Positions 12,136 to 22,875 of a DNA stretch of 64,000 nucleotides are shown one piece after another. This stretch comes from Raphanus sativus (lineage: Eukaryota; Streptophyta; Magnoliopsida; Brassicales; Brassicaceae): the NCBI RefSeq assembly GCF_000801105.2, contig NC_079515.1, forward strand, positions 25,939,407-26,003,406. Direction: 5' to 3'. A program made the position numbers and the translations under genes. Numbering within the stretch: position 1 is the stretch's first letter; every line of letters starts with the position of its first letter. The notes under the pieces were generated by a model. It was not told where the DNA came from. It saw only the letters and a list, made by a program, of their open reading frames with translations, and made no database searches.

Positions 12136-13034
12136 TCATTTAAACGACTTCCCACATTTCTCATACAAGTACAAAACCCTTTGACTTAACTCTTCGGAAA
12201 TTAGCTTGTAATTATCAATCTTGTCCACTTGAAGATGCAAAGTATAAAAGACTCGTTCTCCCCGAGAACTTGAAGATGAAATATCCACGAGAACAAACCC
12301 ATCATCTTCTAATCCATTCAGCACATTACATATCGAAAGATTCATAATCTTGGACGATGAGATTTGGACCATCACTTCGTTGTCTCTAAGCATAGTTGCA
12401 AAAACGGTGGAGACATAACTAGCAACCACCTTTGGTTGCGACTTAACGTAACGTTCTCTTTGACCCGATACTCGTGCCAAGAGGTCTTCCTTCTTTTGGT
12501 TTAGCATCTTCACTTGCCCTTGCAGCTCCGGTATGTACTGCACGCTCCGTGAAATCGTCTGAGGAATACTTAGCTTCTTCTGCAATAAAAGAAAGCCAAA
12601 AGAAAATAAAAAAGGGTTAATAACATATTCTTCTTCTCTTTTTCAAAAAGAAACATATTCTTCTTCTCAATAGTACTAAACTAAGTATTGCTAATTGGCT
12701 TTGATAGGAAACGTGTACGTACCGACTCATCAGAGCCAGGAAGACATGAACTAAGAGATTCGAACAAATAGTTGATTTTCTTGCGACGGTTACGCTCATT
12801 AGCATTGTGATTAAGCTTCTTGATCATGACCAAATCGTTGTCTGTTCCATTTCCCTCCGACGGAACAGAAACCCCTAAGCTGGTCTGGTGATGAACCACT
12901 TCATACGTCTTCGGCACTGGAAAATCAAGAAACGTGCCGTTGCTATGGTTATCTCCGATAATGTTGTAGCTCTCGTACTCTCCCATCGACGCCAACTGAA
13001 AGTTTGGGAATAATGAAGTGTCCAATGCATGCAT
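12136..13034 (-). CDS. bHLH38: Group Ib bHLH transcription factor, tandem copy 1 (bHLH38-like)
   Basis: Two exons, 13034-12723 and 12579-12136, give 251 residues; the 143-bp intron has GT/AG ends and phase 0. The family (Arabidopsis bHLH38/39/100/101) is induced by iron deficiency and pairs with FIT to activate FRO2 and IRT1 in root nuclei. Residues 1-75 carry the conserved LFPNF, FLDFPVP and LGVSVPSEGN segments. The basic region KKLNHNANERNRRKKIN has the His-Glu-Arg triad for E-box contact. Helix 1 is at the exon 1 end, and KKLSIPQTISRSVQYIPEL begins helix 2. The C-terminal half (MVQISSSKI...FYTLHLQVDKI...LYLYEKCG) is the conserved ACT-like region. The ATG at 13034 was chosen because the family starts with MCAL/MHAL; an in-frame ATG lies six codons upstream. 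It looks intact. The sequence resembles bHLH38/100 more than bHLH39. Confidence 0.9.
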
Positions 13035-13330
13035 TTTGTTGATTAAAGACAAATTTTTAGCTTTTTCTCTTGATGCTATTTTAGTTGGGATGGTACGGAA
13101 CTACTGATGGAGTATTAATGACCTGCGAGACCTGCGACATATATATATTAACAAACATTTAATACGAAAATTATGATGAGGAATCTTATGTTTGTAATTG
13201 TAAGCATATACTTCAAGCATATACCACACGCGAATCTCATTTGATAAGATAATTAAGTTGGTATCTGAGGCTCGTATTTTATTTATCGATAAAACTAATT
13301 GAATTTTGTAAAAACTAATAGTTTTCCTTA
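13035..13330 (-). promoter_or_regulatory. Conserved proximal promoter of bHLH copy 1
   Basis: The phrase GACCTGCGACATATATATA, with its TATA-like core at about 13139-13150, lies about 105 bp upstream of the start. The same phrase lies about 100 bp upstream of copy 2. Similarity between the two promoters continues upstream with TCTCAT/ATGTTTGTAA, AGCATATAC and CATTTGATAAG/CATTTGGTAAG, then fades near 13320. This is the part most likely to hold the iron-responsive control shared by both copies. No specific factor site was proven. Confidence 0.5.
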
Positions 13331-14599
13331 TAAATAACCGAATACTACTTGTATTATCTTATTTGATAAAACTTTACTCTTTAATTATAAGTTATCAATA
13401 TTAATACGAAAATTCACATATATTTTAATATAGTTTATTTTAAAATAAAATATAAAATGTAAATATTTATATTAATATTAGCATATTATAAATTATAATC
13501 AATGTATTTTAACTTACTAGAAACTAATTAGTTAATATTTAAATTATTTAATCGCATGGTAGGTTATGTATATAATAACGGAATTATAATTTTTGGTTAT
13601 TTATTCATTCTATCAAACATAAAAATATTTAGATTATTATGGGAAGGGTTATATCTTTTTGATTATAAAATATAAGATTCAAACTTAGACCAATAGAGAC
13701 GATTTTAAAAATAGATTAAACTATTTTATTTATAAAAACTTAATATTTCAAAATCAATTTGAGTAACCTTTTACATAATTATATTTTTAGGATTTCAATT
13801 TAATCGTACAAATATTAGAAACACACACACACATATATATATAGATATATATTATTCTGTAGAAATAGAAATATTCTAAATTAATAAAGTATATATTAAT
13901 AGGGCAAATCTCATAACCCAAGCATATTTCGTTAAAAAAAAACTTATTACCCTTACTTTATTAGATGCATAAATATAAATAATTATGTAAATAAATAAAA
14001 ATATATAATTATTTTTGAAAATATGTTTCTTATTTCCAACCATTTTTATTTTATTTTCGAATTTGTTTTCAGTTTATTTTAAATCTGAAAAAAAATCAAA
14101 ACTATTTTTAAAATTATTATTTTAAATATTTTTTTAATAAATATTAAATCCCACCCCTAAAACCTCACCCCTCAAATATAAACTCTAAATTATATTAGTT
14201 AGTCCTAGATGTATAAATGTATTTTTACCTTTTTATGAAATATTTAAGTCATTTTGACCATTGTGTGCTATATTTATGATAAACAATTAGTATAGAATCT
14301 CTCATATTAATTTTAATTATATTATATCACTTTTGCAACTTCTAATTTATCTATTTTTAAGATATATATTTTAGAAGTTATGAACATAGTTTGGGCTCAA
14401 ACCTTACAGACCAGTGAATATATCACTGATATATCAAATATTGTTTTACGGATTGTCCAAACATCGAATTTAACGTCACAAAATAAACTTAATTAGTTTT
14501 TATTCACAAATTTAATATTGAAAACCTAAACATTAACAAATATATTAAAATATACATTATTTTATTATTTAAAGTTTAAATATTAGAATTGAGTCTATT
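13331..14599. other. AT-rich intergenic DNA with decayed elements
   Basis: No gene is seen. A CA/TA microsatellite lies at about 13822-13852. A GGGCAAATCTC motif near 13902, followed by CACCCCTAAAACC phrases (about 14150), resembles the ends and core of the element at 54629-54924, suggesting an old related insertion. Confidence 0.4.
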
Positions 14600-15110
14600 T
14601 ATTTATTTGTTGACCCACTGAACAATAAAAGCATCTCACTGAAATAGTATTTCAGAAAAATGTCAGCTCGTTAGTTCTTATATCAACAACGGTGGGTGAT
14701 CTATCATGTATATGCACTATCGATCTAGGGTCAACTTTATGTAATCTCTATCCAATCATTACCCTTAACACAAGTAAGCAAATTATGTTGCTCTGATTCA
14801 GATATATATCAGACTAATATTTCAAGTCCAAAATTTACCCACATTTTCCAATATTTGTTCATCCACATTTTCTTCCTCATCCGCCACATTATACGTATAT
14901 TCCCTCTTCTTTTAACCTTTGACAAGCTATATCTTATTCACTTTCAAAGAAAATATATAAAACCTACATAAAATAATCAATATTGATGTCCATTTGTCTG
15001 TTCGGCTGTTCCGATGCAAGACAACAAACTTCTCAGAATTTGCTTACTTTTCCCCCCGACTAAAGAGAATTCGACGAGTTCTCATGTCTCTATATCTCTC
15101 TAGCATATGA
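14600..15110. repeat. bHLH-unit flank repeat, copy S3
   Basis: This is the second copy of the unit-edge repeat. It contains TTGTTGACC...AACAATAAAA, CAACAACGGTGGGTGATCTA and ACTATCGATCTAGGGTC. These are followed by a TATA-like ATATATAAAACCTAC at about 14957 and a CCGACTAAAG...GAGTTCTCATGTCTC tract. S1 (2770-3110) shares the second part. S5 (25640-25860) shares the first part, including AAGTAAACAAATTAT and CT(G/C)CTTCAGACAT-like phrases. The tract after the TATA-like motif could be transcribed but has no convincing open frame. Confidence 0.55.
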
Positions 15111-15391
15111 TTAAATCCTTCCCAAACAGCCTTGAATGCAAAAGGTGCTGATTTTATTTACCATTTGTAAAACAAAGCCTGTTATCAATATCAAAGCATA
15201 GGAGAATATTCTCAAAATCTGTGAACTCTTCTACAACGTTTGTAGACTGTTTGCTTTGAGTTCTGTATATATAAAAGAACATGTTGAACATAAACAAAAA
15301 CATATATTTTAAGTGTTTCTGAACTCTGACGTGCTGTACGACTTTTTTTATATAACTATCACTATTGTTTAAAAGATGTTTCTGAGAATTT

Positions 15392-15604
15392 AAACAAGTG
15401 GTGGTAGCCTAGTGGCGCTTGAGGGAATTAAGAAATCCAATAAAGTGAATTCGAGTTCAAACTCCACCGGCCACACGGATATGAGTTATTGCTTTCGACT
15501 CATTTGAATGCCCAGGAGAGGGTCTATCTGTGGGCTGTACCTCCAACCGAGAATTAGACTTGTATCGTCATTGATCCGGGTTTAACTTCTTTAGTTTACA
15601 AACA
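15392..15604 (+). mobile_element. SINE with target-site duplication
   Basis: The 5' part GTGGTGGTAGCCTAGTGGCG contains a tRNA-like A box, and GAGTTCAAACTCC about 50 bp further on is a B box, as expected for a polymerase III SINE. The element is flanked by a 20-bp duplication with a few mismatches: AAAGATGTTTCTGAGAATTT ending at 15391 and AAAAATGTTTTTGAGAATTT at 15605-15624. The 3' portion (CTATCTGTGGGCTGTACCTC...GATCCGGGTTTAA) recurs as a fragment at 43007-43074. Confidence 0.85.
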
Positions 15605-15714
15605 AAAAATGTTTTTGAGAATTTTTATTATTAAAAAGTTGCGTGTTGTACGACTTTTTGTTTTGTACGACATAAGGTAAAAGAGATATTTTGGCAACGT
15701 AACTCGACACATGC

Positions 15715-16595
15715 CAGACAGGCAGAGTCTATGGACCACAATGGTAAAGAACCATGCATTAAAAATACACTTTATAATACTCCCTCTGTTTCATTATAAG
15801 TGTCGTTTTAAATTTATGCACACGGATTAAGAAAGCATTTAACTTTGCATATTTTCAATATAAAAATATCATTACCGATACAATTCAACCAATAGAAAAA
15901 TAGAATAGAAAATAAAGTTAATAAATTTTGCATTGAAACTCTAAAACGACACTTATTTTGCAACGAAAAAAATTCTCTAAAACGACACTTAATATGAAAC
16001 GGAGGGAATAAATAATTAGAATTCAGATACTGAATGGGACTCAGCCTCAAGCAATTGGTGTAGGTTTTGCTCCAAAAAAAAAGTTGTAGGCTCGTGGAAA
16101 TCAGGTGGAAGAAGCTTCGGGTAAATACTTCCAATGTTGTAAGCATATACTGTACTTCAGCAAGTTTCATGTTTTTTTTTTTTTGCTAGAAAGCAAGTTT
16201 CATGTTGCAGGTACATACACGCATTTTATTTATTTGTTGACCTCGAAACAATAAAAGTACATTCACTGGATTAATATATTAACTCTTAGGTTTTAATTCA
16301 ATTAACAACAGTTGTTGATCTATCATGTAAAGGCACTATCGATCTAAGAGTAAATCCGACTAGAAAGCTTAGTCCATCAAGTATTCAACTAGGACAAGAC
16401 TCAACCCAGCAAGTGAATTTGTTTCAAGGAAGAAACGATAATTATATTACATATAGATAAAATTACAGTAACATTATCAATAATCTCTTTGTTGCAAGTT
16501 TTATTTATAAATTATAGTGTTCAGGAGGGGGTAATGATTACAGAACCAACAATATTGGTTAGTTTTGCAACCTAATGCCTGCTTCTTTACTAATA
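15715..16595. repeat. Downstream flank block of bHLH copy 2 (unit B)
   Basis: This is the counterpart of 8806-9930 and 11800-11960. It runs through GGCAGAGTCTATGGACCA, GGCTCGTGGAAATCAGGTGG, TTGTTGACC, AACAACAGTTGTTGATCTA and ACTATCGATCTA. It ends with GCAACCTAATGCCTGCTTCTTT at about 16567, matching GCAATCTAATGCGTACTTCTT at about 11927. The match breaks at the Helitron terminus (16596). A Stowaway MITE is inserted within it. No gene is present. Confidence 0.6.
15780..16008. mobile_element. Stowaway-type MITE
   Basis: The left end CTCCCTCTGTTTCATTATAA and the right end (reverse complement TTCCCTCCGTTTCATATTAA) form inverted repeats of about 30 bp. They continue into AGTGTCGTTTTA on both sides. 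TA dinucleotides flank the element at 15778-15779 and 16009-16010. This is the Tc1/mariner-derived Stowaway pattern. It is absent from the matching position in unit A, so it inserted after duplication. Confidence 0.9.
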
Positions 16596-16993
16596 CTAGA
16601 ACCTTTCCCGGGCTACGCCCGGGTTATTTCCATAAGTTTTAAGTAAATATTAATTAATATATTATTCTATGTAAGTATATATATATACATGTATAATATT
16701 ACTGCATTGCAAAATAAAATAATATGATTTTTGATTTATTTAAAACTAAACTTTATTGTTTTAATATATAAAATATATGTCAAATAGAAATAACAAAAAA
16801 TAATTAAGTCTTAAATATAATTTGATTTCTCACTCTACCTATTTGAGTTGTCACTATAAAAACTGTTAGATTCATAAATTATTTAAATAGTTTTTGGTTT
16901 TCTGTTCAATTATGAGTTTCCATTTCTTATATGCGGTTTTATAAATTGTATTTTTTTTTATGTCTGAATTTTCATTATACCCTCTGTTTTATA

Positions 16994-17237
16994 CTTCCTT
17001 TGTATCATTTTAAAAGGTTTTTATGGTTTTTGCACCAAGATTAAGAAAACACAAAAGTTTATGTATTTTATTTTGGTTATATAAAATAATATTAAATTAA
17101 ATTAATTTAACCAATAAAAAATAGTATTTTATAATTGATCACAAATTTCAAACTACATTTATCTAGAACTAAAAGAACATCACTTACTTTGGAATAAAAT
17201 TGAAATCCTTAAACACATTATAGTGATACAGTAGGAG
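16994..17237. mobile_element. Degenerate Stowaway-like MITE inside the Helitron
   Basis: The left end CTTCCTTTGTATCATTTTAA and the right end (reverse complement CTCCTACTGTATCACTATAA) form a decayed inverted repeat flanked by TA. It may itself sit inside an older related element. CCCTCTGTTTTAT just to its left (about 16979) pairs with ATAAAATAAAACAAATGAAG near 17450-17470. Confidence 0.5.
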
Positions 17238-17729
17238 TATTAATTATTATCACTCTAAACTTCAAATTTTGTGTCATTTTAGGTGTCTTTTATATCTTCA
17301 ATATAGATACTTATTCAGTTTATTCATATTCTTTTCTTTTTCATATTCTCTTACTTCATTACTTATCAAATACAGACAAAATAGTATATTAGTTAGGGTT
17401 ATAACAAAAATGTAGTTTTTAATATGTGTGAGATAACTTTAAACGACATATAAAATAAAACAAATGAAGTATGATTTTAGAAAATCTATATGGATCTAAT
17501 GCTCAACATCCGACAAATATGACATTTTATATGTTGAGCTGCACTTAAAAATATATTCATTAAAACGAAATCAAAGAACTACAACTTGCTCTGGCAAGAT
17601 TCAGAAAGTGAGCCTGATTCTGAAAGTCATCAGTCTTGGCAAAGATTTTTACCTAGAACACGTTAGTGCCCATCTCAAATCAATTAAGAGAGTTTCCAAT
17701 ACTTGAAAACCGATAAATCCAACAAAGTT

Positions 17730-17900
17730 GAACCGGACAGAGAAACCAGGTGTGACATCCAAAGTCTCGTAGAAGAGTCTTGCGCTTTCCGTCTGAGTTG
17801 TTCCTCTGCAAATCTGTAACAAACTCGCATTTTCTTCTTCACCTTTCTCCCTTTGCTCCAGAAACGCTTTCTCCAGGAATTTTGCCACACTCCTGTATAA
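17730..17900 (-). pseudogene. Captured fragment of a cohesin alpha-kleisin (SYN/RAD21/REC8) C-terminus
   Basis: The minus-strand frame contains RSVAKFLEKAFLEQREKGEE followed by QICRGTTQTESARLFYETLD. This resembles the C-terminal winged-helix domain of plant SYN/RAD21/REC8 kleisins, which binds the SMC1 head (family pattern R.VAK.L...F, then G.T...(S/A)R.F(Y/F)ETLVLK). After ETL the expected VLKT is lost and the reading continues into unrelated sequence. It lies inside the Helitron in the same orientation as the element. The family assignment rests on recall. Only one exon-sized piece is present. Confidence 0.5.
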
Positions 17901-18622
17901 TCCATAATCAGAAAATCTGGATTTTTCTGTGAAATTATGGGCAACTAAGGAAACTGAGATCAAAGGTGTGAATCTACCAACCTTGTTCCTGCTGACCATG
18001 TCTCCGCTAATCAGATAAGGGTTTAGCAACGACTGGGTTAAAACAAAAATAAGGGTTTAGCAAGTTGTCGCTAGAACCTTGTATCATTTATTTACTTTTA
18101 AAAATAATTTAAACAAATGCTAACACATGACGCAGTATTTCTAATCTAAAGTAACATTTGAGATTCTAAAATTTCTCTATAACACTTACCAACTTATTGC
18201 CAGGAATTTCTTCTCTATAAGATTAATGTGTAAAATTTTATAAACTCAGAGGAAAACAAACCCATAGGCATGAATGCATGATTCCACATGGGTTTAGGTA
18301 GAAGACTACAAAAACCTTGAGGGAGATATAACTTAAACACTATAGTTTGGTCTGCCACCTTATATAAGCAGGAGAGTCTTCAATGTGGAAACAAAAACTT
18401 CAAAAAAAAAACTGTCTAGTAAAAACTGATTTACCTTCTGGAACCCACGCTAAGATTCAAAGAGAGCTTTGACAATTCCATGTATGGATGCATTCAGCTA
18501 CAAAAAATAAGCATGTGATATCTTTAATGATCACATTCACCCCGACACCATAATTAAACTGTAAAGTTAGAAGGAACAGAAATGAATGTAAAACTCAAGA
18601 TATACTGTTCTTGGAAACTCAC

Positions 18623-19210
18623 CAGCCCCTACTTGTGAGCATCCACGACAGAGAAAAGTAGCAATAAATTTGTTGTCCTTGCATGTGTGTATTTACTCTC
18701 AGCGGTGAATGAGAAGGGTCAAATGAATCATATATAAAAGTTGTCTTCCTCGTAGATTCCACATCTTTTGCACTTTGGTCCGTCACGTTGGATTAGTGGC
18801 TGAAAATATCAAAGCAAAAACAGATATCTAAAAGACAGTAATGATAATGATCATAACATTTAGAAATAAGCCACACTGTTCTTTCTAGTCGCCTTTTACA
18901 AAGTATCAATGCAGTAAGAAAACATCAATCCTAAAGACATTAGACAATATCTAAGAAGAGGTAACTATTTTACACTGGTTCAAGATTAAACTAAACATTA
19001 AATATGTCGGAAAGTCTTGCTAACTAAAGTTATGATATTCAACAGCATAGTTAGAAGCGAAAATCAGCGAGAACCAGCTGTCTCACCCTCACGATTGATT
19101 TACATTTTGAAAGAAAAACAGGAACCTGCCAAGATTCTTGGCCTTTGAAATCGTTAGACACATTCATTATTTTCACATAATGAACACCGTTTTGTTCTCT
19201 CCCTTGCATT
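18623..19210 (-). pseudogene. Captured two-exon fragment of a plant Cys-rich protein of unknown function
   Basis: Exon A (about 19210-19126) reads VHYVKIMNVSNDFKGQESWQ and ends at a GT donor (CAG|GTTCCT). Exon B starts at 18799 after TTTTCAG and reads PLIQRDGPKCKRCGIYEED. The join ESWQ|PL, the CKRCGIYE box and a later KFIATFLCRGC match a conserved plant family I recall (DUF7953-like, apoplastic or membrane) without known function. Frameshifts and stops occur between CGIYEED and KDNKFIATFLC. Intron and splice sites are retained, so genomic DNA rather than cDNA was captured. Confidence 0.5.
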
Positions 19211-19406
19211 GTAATCAGACTATAGGCTTAGTTGAGAACCACTCGTTAATAATAATAATAAAATGAAGTCTACGTTCTCTGGCGGCTTAAGAACTTTTCA
19301 GAACACGACAGCTTCAACCCCAAGCAAAAAACAAACTATAAAAAAAACAACAAAACACAGACTTCACAAAACTGAGTTCTCCTCCTACCTTTAATTCTTA
19401 ACCAAA

Positions 19407-19826
19407 ATGGATAACGTCATCACCAAGAAATTCACGGCGATGTTCAATCACCGGCGGTTAAACCACTCATGATCATCACTCTTCACAGAATCTGCAGCCT
19501 CAGTCATATCTCTCATCGTTTTCACGATCTTCATCGTCTCTCATGTACTGGTTAGAGACTTCACAGAGGTTGTGACGATAGAGATCAAGACAGTTGTTCC
19601 TTGCTTACCTCTGAGGTCAGAGAGAGAGCAAAGTAACTATACGTTCACAGTCAAGGAGGATAACAATCTTCACGTTCTCGACGTTTTTGGAGGCAGAGAC
19701 GTGTCGGGGAAGTTTCAGCAGAGAGTAACAGAGTTTCTGAGAGAAGATTGCGAAGTCTACTTCATGATGACGTGGATCTCTCCCGCGGTTATGTTCGGTA
19801 AGAGAGAGGTTCATGCGAGCCATCAC
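19407..19826 (+). pseudogene. Captured 5' fragment of an alpha-1,4-glycosyltransferase family gene
   Basis: Translation begins MDNVITKKFTAMFNHRRLNH, meets an in-frame TGA, then continues through a hydrophobic stretch (SVISLIVFTIFIVSHVLV) that fits a type II membrane anchor. It reaches RVTEFLREDCEVYFMMTWIS and PAVMFGKREV. The (C)EVYFMMTWISPA.MFGKRE motif belongs to plant DXD-type alpha-1,4-glycosyltransferase/Gb3-synthase-like proteins of the Golgi. The catalytic DXD domain downstream is missing and the frame is lost at HASHH. It lies inside the Helitron, opposite to the element's orientation. Confidence 0.75.
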
Positions 19827-20661
19827 ATTTCAATTCGAAACTCTGTCGTCCTCAAAAAGCGGAGTAATTCAAAATCTGAAAGGAAGTGATCAGATCAAAA
19901 TTCTTACAAACAGTGAGACTATTTCCTTACCTGTGAACGACCCGAGGAAGATAATACATATTACGAAACCTCGAGATTCCCAAGCCGTAGGGAATTTGTA
20001 TCGGAACAACGTAAAGGAGGAGATGTACGCAAGCGACTTCTGTTGCTGTCAAGTATGAGTAGTAGTTGGAGCTCCTGTAGATTTTGTCCATCGATTAGCT
20101 AATCTGCGTATTTGGACGGTGTTAATGTTTGTCTCAGCTATAAGTCGGATAATTGAATCTAACACCTACAGGGAGAGAGAATAATACATTACCAACAAAC
20201 TATATATTAGATTTACCTTATAGATCGGCTCTCCTGTTGCAGTTCTCATTGAACTATTTCATCGAATGAAATCTGAATCCAGCTCTATCTTCTTCTGTGG
20301 AGGCTGCAGGTTTAGGTTGATGTAAAAGGCTTTATATAGGAAGAAAAACAAAGGAGGTGAAACGAAATCATGAAGAAAGTAGTAAAGAACATATTGAATC
20401 GATTTGAGTGATCGTGGTAACGGCGAATTTCTGAGAGTTAAACAATGAAGACGAAGTGTAAAGGTCATGGACGATCAAGCTTGGAAGGAAAAGGCTTAAC
20501 ATGGGCCATTTCGAAATTTAGAAGCCCATATGAATGACCAAATTTGTTGTCGACAGAGCAATGCTGACATGGATAAATAACTTCTCTCTGATTGGCTAAT
20601 TTAATCATCCAACGTGGATACTCTCTCCTTTGAGATTATTTGCCTTTTAATATAGTATTGA

Positions 20662-21365
20662 TATCTTCACGATCAACCGATAACCAACGAATTCTCATCA
20701 ATCATGTATTTAATGATTCGTAATTATATTTATTTTCAAAAAAAAAATTAGCACTTTTAAAGTAAGAATCAAAATCTAGTTAAGTTTTAAATGGTAGAAC
20801 CATCTAATAAATATACAAATGTCAATTGCTCACTTGACTCTTCTAAACACACTCTTTTATCTTTTTCATTTTCTTAGAGTTTCTATATATATATCCCTAA
20901 ATTTCTTAACTTGGAATTCTAAACTAATTATTATTAATATTTTATAATGTTTAATTAGATTTATGTAACACATACTTATTTAAATATTCTTTATATTTCA
21001 GTTTTGGTAGTATTAGAAATTTAGTAGTATTAATAATCACTAAACTCTATAAATCCCAATGTTAATGTATTTTTGATATACTGTATTTTTAAAACTGGTA
21101 TCCAACTTAATGTCTTTCAAGCAATTTTTCAAATTTTTATTGGGTATCTACCAATGAAAATGTTTTTATTACACCAAAACTCAATCTTCTGTTATCAAAA
21201 AATATTTTACATCAATTAAAATCGAAGTCTAGATGAAGCCTGAAATTTATTAGTAATTATCGATCACTAGCTTCGACCAAAAACAGAAACAACTCGACTA
21301 CAATTCTACAACGCTTTAGCCAAGAATGATATATCTATAGAAAAGAACGACACAATAACAAATTA
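20662..21365. other. Downstream region of bHLH copy 2 after the Helitron
   Basis: CTTCTAAACACACTCTTTTATC at about 20842 matches about 11971 in unit A, confirming that this is the remainder of the split 3' flank. Between the Helitron end and that point lie about 180 bp not seen in unit A. The rest is AT-rich and noncoding. Confidence 0.5.
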
Positions 21366-22875
21366 TCATTTAGATGAGTATCCACATTCCTCATACAAGT
21401 ACAGGATCCTTAGACTTAGCTCTTCGCAAACTAGCTTGTAATTATCAATCTTGTCCACTTGGAGATGCAAAGTGTAGAAGAGTCGTTCTCCTCGAGAACT
21501 CAAAGATGAAACATCCAAGATAACAAACCCATCTTCATCTAGTCCACTCAACACATTGTATATGGAAAATTTATGAATCTTGGACGATGAGATTTGTACC
21601 ATCACTTCGTTGTCTCTAAGCTTAGTCGCAAAAACGGTGGAAACATAACTAGTAATCACCTTTGGTTGCGCCTTAACGTAACGTTCTTTTTGACACGACA
21701 GTCGCACCAAGATGTCTTCCTTCTTTTGTATTAGCTTATTCACTTGCTCTTTCAGCTCCGTTATGTACTGCACGCTCCGAGAAACCGTCTTAGGAATACT
21801 TAGCTTCTTCTGCAAGAAGGCAAAAATAAAAGAAAAAAGGTTGATAAGATATTAATATATTATTGTTCTAAATGATGCCAAATATACAGCCTAATCATAT
21901 TGTTAGTTCGTTTTGAAATGAAACGTAGTAATCAGATGACATATGAGAGCAACAGATCCTTGCCTACAAAAGGAAAATTTAAACATTGGCTTAGTTTTAT
22001 TTGTAAGACTTAAATTAAAGGGCCTATATATATTAAAATATCAATTAATTGGTAATTTTATTTGATACGTTACTCTGATTTGAAACTAAATTACAATAAA
22101 TACTTTGGAACTTCTTCTTATTATAATATTCAATTTTAAAATAAGTTATTTACAACTATATCTACTTCTATGACAAGATCTAAATTCTTGCATTTTTTTC
22201 TTTGTATATTATTGTTTATTAGTTTTATAATTTATGTAGTGTGATAAAAAATATATATATTTGAACATATATCATCATTCATATCTTCGGAATTAATTTC
22301 ACCGTTGTCTATTATTCTATTTATCTTAAAATGAAAGTAAACTTTGTTATAAAATCAGAATAAATTTATATCAAAAACTAAATTTGTAACATTTTATTTT
22401 ATTAGAAAAACATTAAAATAAAATTTGCAAAATTTTCAAATATTTATTTCACAACTTTGTATTATTTTATTATAACTTTTTGTAAAATATAAAGAGATAC
22501 TATTTTTATTTAGTCTAGGGCATTAAAAATTCTTGTCACGGCTCTGCAGAGTAAGCTACTTACCAGCTCATCAGAGTCTGGAAGACATGAACGAAGAGAT
22601 GAGAACAGAGAGTTGATTTTCTTGCGACGGTTACGCTCATTAGCATTGTGATTAAGCTTCTTGATCACGACCGAATTGTTGCCTATTCCGTTTCCCTCCG
22701 ACGAAACAGAATCCACTAAGCTGGTCTGATGATGAACCACTCCATACATATTCGGTACCGGAAAATCAAGAAACGTGCCGTTGTTATGGTTATCTCTGAC
22801 AATGTTATAGCTCTCGTACTCTCCCGTCGACTCCCGCCCAAAGTTTGGGGAAAATGTATGGCGCAATGCATGCAT
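21366..22875 (-). CDS. bHLH38: Group Ib bHLH transcription factor, tandem copy 2 (bHLH38/39-like)
   Basis: Two exons, 22875-22564 and 21809-21366, encode 251 residues. Exon sizes (312 and 444 bp) are identical to copy 1. The intron is 754 bp against 143 bp in copy 1. The basic region KKLNHNANERNRRKKINSLF keeps the His-Glu-Arg E-box contacts. Helix 1 reads SLFSSLRSCLP, closer to the Arabidopsis family than copy 1's YLFESLSSCLP. Helix 2 starts KKLSIPKTVSRSVQYITELK. The C-terminal region (MVQISSSKIHKFSIYNVLSG, FYTLHLQVDKIDNYKL) is intact. By position next to EDA7 it would correspond to Arabidopsis bHLH39. By sequence it is bHLH38/100-like. Expected role: nuclear partner of FIT in iron-deficiency responses. 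The start was chosen at MHAL. Confidence 0.9.

Larger units (their letters stand above)
16596..20661 (-). mobile_element. Gene-capturing non-autonomous Helitron
   Basis: Both ends are recognisable on the minus strand. The 5' end at 20661 reads TCAATACTATATTAAAAGGC, the usual Brassicaceae Helitron start, preceded by A. The 3' end carries a GC hairpin, CCCGGGCGTAGCCCGGG at 16608-16624, then AAAGGTT and CTAG at 16599-16596, followed by T. Insertion is therefore between A and T without a target duplication. No Rep/helicase coding is present, so it is non-autonomous. It carries fragments of at least three unrelated genes (a cohesin kleisin, a Cys-rich protein of unknown function and an alpha-1,4-glycosyltransferase) plus a nested MITE. 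It separates the downstream flank of bHLH copy 2 into two parts. Confidence 0.88.

Noticed and set aside
18430..18500. Possible extra captured exon in the Helitron (reads LNASIHGIVKALFES then stop)
   Set aside because: It has a plausible donor after AAG, but the peptide is too short to assign and contains a stop.
19813..20058. 81-codon frame after the glycosyltransferase fragment
   Set aside because: It does not continue the glycosyltransferase domain and shows no known motif. It is probably a frame within Helitron filler DNA.
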